A DNA stretch of 11,318 nt. Source: Betaproteobacteria bacterium (lineage in GTDB: Bacteria; Pseudomonadota; Gammaproteobacteria; Burkholderiales; Burkholderiaceae). The translations under genes were made by a program, and so were the position numbers. The notes beneath the pieces were generated by a model, which saw nothing but the letters and a program-made list of their open reading frames with translations, did not search any database and was not told the origin of the DNA. The stretch covers positions 1-11,318 of the forward strand of contig JAGWXN010000084.1 of assembly GCA_018969885.1 (NCBI GenBank). Reading direction: 5' to 3'. Below are positions 7,740-11,318 of the stretch, piece by piece; the first letter of the stretch is position 1, and the number at the start of each line of letters is the position of its first letter.

Positions 7740-8819
7740 ATGACGAAAGTACGACCTGCGCGTGCCCGAGCCGCCCGCGGCGATATCCTGATCGCGCGTG
7801 CCTCGGCGCTCGACGTGGCGCGCGAGGCGGGGGTCTCAAGTGCCACCGTGTCGCGCGTGCTCAACTCACCTGACCGCGTCGATCCGCAGACCCGCGAGCG
7901 GGTGCTGGAGGCGGTGCGCTTGTTGCGTTATGTGCCGCACGGTGCTGCGCGCTCGCTTCGGAGCCGCCGTAGCCGGATGATTGGCGCGGTCGTGCCTTCG
8001 TTTGAATACGCACTCTACGCTCGCACCACCAGCGCGCTTCAGCGGCGCTTGAATGCCCAGGCGTATTCGGTGGTCGTGGCCGAGCACCACTATGACCTCG
8101 CGAAAGAAATGCGTGTGGCCGCACAGTTGATCGAGCATGGAGTCGATGCTTTCATGTTCGTGGGGCTTGACCACGCGCCTGAGCTCTTCGCGCTCCTTGA
8201 GGAACACCGCCGCCCCTATGTGCTGACCTGGGGCGCCGATCCGCGCTCGGCGCATCCCAATATTGGCTTTGATAACGCAGCTGCCACGTACGCGCTGGCG
8301 CGCCACCTGATTGCGCTTGGCCACCGGCGCTTCGGGTTGTTGAGCGCGGAGCCGCAATTCAACGACCGGGCGCGCGCGCGTGGTGCGGGGCTGCGGCGTG
8401 CGCTACGTGAGGCGGGGCTGTCGCTCGACCCCCGCCATGTACGCTATGCGCCGATCTCGCTCCGTGCAGCGGAAACGGCGATGAGCGAATTACTGATGCT
8501 CGCAGATCGGCCCACCGCGGTGTTGGGGACCAACGATGTATTCGGCGTGGGGGCGTTGCTCGCATGCCGCCGGCTCGGTGTGCGCGTACCCGAGGATATT
8601 TCCATCACCGGCGTCGACAACACCGAGCTTGGCGAAACCCAGCAGCCTGGGCTCACTAGTGTGGCTACGCCCATCGTCGAGGTGGGTAGCGCCGCTGCCG
8701 AGCATCTGATTTCCCGGCTGGAGGGCAGGGTGTGGGAGCGGTGTCTCAGCCTGCCAGTGCAACTGGTTTTTCGGGCCAGCACCGGGCCAGCACCCAAGGG
8801 AAGGAAGGGCGTTCGTTAG
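7740..8819 (+). CDS. LacI-family transcriptional regulator
   Basis: This DNA-binding regulator is probably a repressor released by the imported solute or a product of its breakdown. It has 359 residues. The helix-turn-helix is at about 22-41 (SALDVAREAGVSSATVSRVL), followed by the third helix and the hinge helix near AARSLRSRR (69-77). From about residue 80 a periplasmic-binding-protein-like effector domain follows, with typical blocks IGFDNAAATYALARHLI, LGHRRFGLL and ITGVDNTELGETQQPGLTSV. It begins with about 20 extra basic residues before the usual LacI N-terminus; no better in-frame start was found, so the ATG at 7740 is kept. It is divergent from the transport operon across a 128-bp gap holding a LacI-type palindrome, so that operon and its own gene are the likely targets. 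It is convergent with the VOC gene on its other side. Confidence 0.93.
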   Translation: MTKVRPARARAARGDILIARASALDVAREAGVSSATVSRVLNSPDRVDPQTRERVLEAVRLLRYVPHGAARSLRSRRSRMIGAVVPSFEYALYARTTSALQRRLNAQAYSVVVAEHHYDLAKEMRVAAQLIEHGVDAFMFVGLDHAPELFALLEEHRRPYVLTWGADPRSAHPNIGFDNAAATYALARHLIALGHRRFGLLSAEPQFNDRARARGAGLRRALREAGLSLDPRHVRYAPISLRAAETAMSELLMLADRPTAVLGTNDVFGVGALLACRRLGVRVPEDISITGVDNTELGETQQPGLTSVATPIVEVGSAAAEHLISRLEGRVWERCLSLPVQLVFRASTGPAPKGRKGVR

Positions 8820-8849
8820 GGGCGGCGCGGGATGGTTAGGATAGCCGGT

Positions 8850-8882
8850 GCGCTTTGACGTCCGCGTGCGTTCCAAAGGCGC
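8850..8882. terminator. Weak hairpin in the convergent gap, possible bidirectional terminator
   Basis: The 72-bp gap between two converging genes contains GCGCTTTG (8850-8857) and CAAAGGCGC (8874-8882), which pair with one bulged base around a 16-base loop. There is no T-run on either strand, so termination here is a guess based mainly on position. Confidence 0.25.
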
Positions 8883-8891
8883 TCTGCCGCT

Positions 8892-9272
8892 TCAACGCTC
8901 CTCGGCGGGATCGAAGTCGAGCTCAACACGCGCCCCGTTCGGATCAAAGCTGAACAACTGCCAGGTGCCGCTTCCCGCCTGACGTCGAAGGTCATAGGGC
9001 ACGCCGCGCGCATCAAACCTTGCACACACGTCGCGCAGGCCGCGCGCACTGAAAGCCAGGTGGTCGATGACGCCGGTGCGAGGTTCGGGCATGGGCCGAT
9101 CCCAATAGATATGCAGGACGGCCTGACCGCCGCCCGGGGTGTAGAGCCATGCGCCAGGGAAGCCCAAATCGGGGCGGAACCCGTCTTCCAGGCCAAGCAG
9201 ACCACAGTAGTAGTCGAGTGTGCGACCGCGGTCTTCTGCGGTGATCGTGAAGTGATTCATACCTTCAATCAT
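8892..9272 (-). CDS. VOC-family protein (glyoxalase / extradiol dioxygenase fold)
   Basis: This 126-residue protein has two beta-alpha-beta-beta-beta modules of the vicinal oxygen chelate superfamily, which includes glyoxalase I, extradiol dioxygenases, epimerases and resistance proteins. MNHFTITAEDRGRTLDYYCG opens module one and DHLAFSARGLRDV opens module two; FDPNGARVELDF closes the fold. H7, H54, H71 and E117 stand at the four usual metal-ligand positions, so a metal-dependent enzyme is plausible; the reaction cannot be named. The ATG at 9272 is preceded by GGGAG six bases upstream; this ribosome site overlaps the stop codon of the fused oxidoreductase gene, indicating tight coupling. A second ATG at residue 5 is possible but has no comparable site. 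It is the last gene of its cluster. Confidence 0.88.
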   Translation of the reverse strand: MIEGMNHFTITAEDRGRTLDYYCGLLGLEDGFRPDLGFPGAWLYTPGGGQAVLHIYWDRPMPEPRTGVIDHLAFSARGLRDVCARFDARGVPYDLRRQAGSGTWQLFSFDPNGARVELDFDPAEER

Positions 9273-9283
9273 CTTTGTCTCCC

Positions 9284-10750
9284 TCAGGTCGCCAGCACGA
9301 GCGCGCCAGTGGTTCGCCGTGACTCGAGTCTCTGGTGCGCGCGTGCGACATCCTGGAGCGCATGTCGCTCAATGACGGGTGCGCGCAGCGTGCCGTCGGC
9401 AAGCGCCGCCCAAAGCCGCTCGGCGCGCTCGTTCAGGCGGGCCCGTGTCGCGACATAGGCAAAGGCCACCGGACGCGAGAAGCTCGCTGACTTCGAGATC
9501 AGCAGGTCGGGCGACACCGCGCGTGGAACACCGCTCGCCTGACCAAGGCTGATCCAGTGTCCGCAGGGCGCGAGTGCCGAGAAATTTTCGTCGAAAGCGG
9601 CTTCGCCCAGTCCATCGACGATGACATCGGCGCCCTCGCCAAACACGCCCCGAACGTCTTCGGCGAACCGGTAGTCGGGGGTGATGATCACATGCTCGCA
9701 ACCGTGTTCGCGTGCAAGCCGCGCTTTGTCTTCGTTCGACACCGTGCCCACCACGCGCGCGCCGAGTCGCTTCGCCCATGCGCAGAGCAATAACCCCACG
9801 CCGCCCGCCGCCGCGTGGACCAGCCAGCGTGAACCCGGTCGCACCCGACCGAGGTCCTGGAGCAAGTAATCGGCGGTGATGCCCTTCAGCAGCAGCGCTG
9901 CCGCGACATCATCTTCGACATGGGCTGGCACTCTGACCACCCAGTCCTGCGGAACAGTTCGCACCGTGGTGTAGCTGCCCGCCACCGGGCCCATATAGGC
10001 AACGCGGTCGCCTCCCATCAGGCTTGTGACCCCTGGGCCAATATCGATCACCGAACCGGAGGCCTCCATCCCAGGCGTGCCAGGCAGTGGAAACATCGGA
10101 GGAATCCAGCCACGGCGCAGATAGACGTCGATGAAATTCACGCCCGCAAAGCGCTGCTGGATGCGAATCTCGCCGGGTCCTGGGGCGGGCGCCTCGGTAT
10201 CGCGCAGGGTCATCGACTCGGCACCGCCATAGGCTGACACGACCACGCTCCGACAGCCGATCGGTAGCGCCGCGGGCATGATCGAGGCTTCGCGTGGGCG
10301 TCGATCCCGGCGCTCCAGCAGGTGGCGCCGCATATTATTAAAGCCCGCCTCGTAGACGCCTTGTGCAACCAGATCGATCAACTCGCGCTCGCGACCGGGC
10401 GGGGCCTTGAAGCTGGATTCCCAATGCCAGAAGGTTCGGTTGCTGTCGGTGACCGGCTTAAGTGTGACAGTGGAAATATAGCGTTCGAGTGGAACGGTGG
10501 CCTCGACAATGCAGTACGTGAACCGATGCTCGCGATCGTCGAGCGAGAGCAGTTGCTCGCGGATGAAGCTTCCATCCTTCAGCGTGAAAGCGCGAATGCA
10601 GCCCACTTCGGATGACTGGCGCCCCGCCTCGATACGGCTCTGATCCACCACGTCGTGCCAGGCGTCGTGGCTATTGAAATCGCGCAACACCGACCAGACC
10701 CGCTCAATCGGAGCATCGATCACTGCGGAGCGGACGACTTTTTGCAGCAC
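9284..10750 (-). CDS. Fusion: SRPBCC domain plus quinone oxidoreductase (zeta-crystallin-type MDR)
   Basis: One 488-residue frame holds two domains. Residues 1-147 or so are an SRPBCC (Bet v1-like/polyketide cyclase 2) ligand-binding domain: IDAPIERVWSVLRDFN, then VGCIRAFTLKDG, then GRERELIDLVAQGVYEAGF. Residues about 165-488 are a complete medium-chain reductase of the quinone oxidoreductase branch: YGGAESMTLRDTEAP near its start, PGMEASGSV (226-234), a GVGL nucleotide-binding turn (312-320), GADVIVDGLG (373-382) and AHQRLESRRTTGALVL at the end. No zinc-ligand pattern is seen. NADPH-dependent reduction of a quinone or enone is the family activity. The start is GTG at 10750, 15 bases after the preceding gene. 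M158 (10279) could start a separate reductase, but it lacks a ribosome site and no stop separates the parts, so a true fusion is preferred. Confidence 0.85.
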   Translation of the reverse strand: MLQKVVRSAVIDAPIERVWSVLRDFNSHDAWHDVVDQSRIEAGRQSSEVGCIRAFTLKDGSFIREQLLSLDDREHRFTYCIVEATVPLERYISTVTLKPVTDSNRTFWHWESSFKAPPGRERELIDLVAQGVYEAGFNNMRRHLLERRDRRPREASIMPAALPIGCRSVVVSAYGGAESMTLRDTEAPAPGPGEIRIQQRFAGVNFIDVYLRRGWIPPMFPLPGTPGMEASGSVIDIGPGVTSLMGGDRVAYMGPVAGSYTTVRTVPQDWVVRVPAHVEDDVAAALLLKGITADYLLQDLGRVRPGSRWLVHAAAGGVGLLLCAWAKRLGARVVGTVSNEDKARLAREHGCEHVIITPDYRFAEDVRGVFGEGADVIVDGLGEAAFDENFSALAPCGHWISLGQASGVPRAVSPDLLISKSASFSRPVAFAYVATRARLNERAERLWAALADGTLRAPVIERHALQDVARAHQRLESRRTTGALVLAT

Positions 10751-10765
10751 GGCGGTCTCGCGGTG

Positions 10766-11206
10766 TCAGCGACGGCCAAAGTGGCGCTTCAAGGCTTCGA
10801 ACCCTGCCTGGAACACGCCATGCCCGATCAGCTCTGAGAGCTCGCGTTCGCGGCCCTCCTCGCATTCAAACTCGGCGCTCCATTCCGCAAAGCAGCGATC
10901 GCCGTCCGTGACAGGGGTGAGCTTGAGCGTGGCGACGTATTGGGTCACCCCCATCGGACTTTCCAGAATTTCGTAGGTACAGGTGTAGTCGTAATCGGAG
11001 AGCGCGAGCAGCTTCTCCCGGATCCGGCCACCATCGCGGGTGTGAAAATTGCGGACGCAGCCTACCCTGTCAGCCGGCTGCTGATTCTCGATGCGGCTGT
11101 CGGCGATCAGCGGATGCCATTGCGGCAGCCCATTGAAGTCCCGGACCCGCGCCCACACGCTGTCGGCGTTGGCATCGATCACGCTGGATACATAAAGACG
11201 GATCAC
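10766..11206 (-). CDS. Stand-alone SRPBCC-family protein
   Basis: This 146-residue protein forms a single SRPBCC/polyketide cyclase 2 domain, a helix-grip fold with a deep hydrophobic cavity used for ligand binding or small-molecule catalysis. Landmarks are SSVIDANADSVWARVRDFN (7-25), VGCVRNFHTRDGG, LTPVTDGDRCFAEW and GRERELSELIGHGVFQAGF. It aligns almost without gaps with residues 1-147 of the next protein, at roughly 40% identity by eye, so the two are paralogues. The start is GTG at 11206, with AGGGAG (11220-11215) eight bases upstream; there is no in-frame ATG near it. It has no signal peptide. The next gene follows after 15 bases, so the two are likely co-transcribed. Its ligand is unknown. 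Confidence 0.88.
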   Translation of the reverse strand: MIRLYVSSVIDANADSVWARVRDFNGLPQWHPLIADSRIENQQPADRVGCVRNFHTRDGGRIREKLLALSDYDYTCTYEILESPMGVTQYVATLKLTPVTDGDRCFAEWSAEFECEEGRERELSELIGHGVFQAGFEALKRHFGRR

Positions 11207-11230
11207 CTGAGCGGCTCCCTGGGCGCGGGG

Positions 11231-11318
11231 TTAGCGATCGCGCTGCGTTGAGGTTGGCGTGTCTGCAGGCGCGGTACCTGCGGCCCCCGCGGCGAGTCGC
11301 TGAATGTCTCCCGCATCA
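11231..11318 (-). CDS. C-terminal tail of an unidentified protein (cut by the right edge)
   Basis: On the minus strand a frame open from the window edge ends with TAA at 11233-11231, 24 bases before the SRPBCC start. It would encode a 28-residue tail beginning DAGDIQRLAAGAAG and ending in a polar stretch rich in Thr, Pro and Arg. The spacing fits an operon gene just upstream of the SRPBCC pair. The piece is too short to assign a family and might be non-coding. Confidence 0.4.
   Translation of the reverse strand, partial: DAGDIQRLAAGAAGTAPADTPTSTQRDR

Noticed and set aside
7612..7839. N-terminal extension of the binding-protein frame back to 7839
   Set aside because: It crosses the operator region and overlaps the divergent regulator gene. 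The start at 7611 has a good ribosome site and gives a proper twin-arginine signal peptide.
8820..8891. Strong rho-independent terminator in the convergent gap
   Set aside because: Only a bulged stem with a long loop and no T-run is present, so it is listed as a weak candidate.
10280..10310. Separate reductase gene starting at 10279
   Set aside because: There is no stop codon between the domains and no convincing ribosome site before this ATG, so a single fused gene is the better reading, though sequencing error is not excluded.

Overview
The window is GC-rich, gene-dense bacterial DNA with short intergenic gaps, ATGA start/stop overlaps, clear Shine-Dalgarno sites and G/C-rich third codon positions. 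A proteobacterium is most likely, perhaps from Burkholderiales; this rests on protein style only, with no rRNA or other marker. No tRNA, rRNA, CRISPR array, insertion sequence or phage gene was seen.

Positions 1-7611 (minus strand) look like one long catabolic operon. In transcription order it holds a Tat-type solute-binding protein, two MalF/MalG-type permeases, a MalK/UgpC-type ATPase, a Cys-type sulfatase without a signal peptide, a formylglycine-generating enzyme (FGE), and the first 40% or so of glycerol kinase, cut by the left window edge. A LacI-family regulator is divergent at 7740-8819. The 128-bp gap between them carries a near-palindrome of LacI type (7677-7690). The logic reads as follows: import of an intact solute, removal of sulfate in the cytoplasm by a sulfatase matured by its own FGE, and phosphorylation of released glycerol. 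A sulfate ester of glycerol, or of a small glycerol conjugate, is the simplest substrate that uses every gene. This is inference.

Positions 8892-11318 (minus strand) form a second, convergent gene set: the C-terminal tail of an unidentified protein, an SRPBCC-fold protein, a second SRPBCC domain fused in frame to a zeta-crystallin-type quinone oxidoreductase, and a VOC (glyoxalase/dioxygenase-fold) protein. The two SRPBCC domains are similar to each other, roughly 40% by eye, suggesting tandem duplication followed by fusion. The substrate of this cluster is not evident.

The two parts most worth a second look are the self-contained import/sulfatase/FGE/glycerol-kinase operon and the SRPBCC-quinone oxidoreductase fusion. 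Smaller regulatory signals include a 13-bp intercistronic hairpin between the binding-protein and permease genes, whose two imperfect pairs are G-U wobbles only in the sense RNA.
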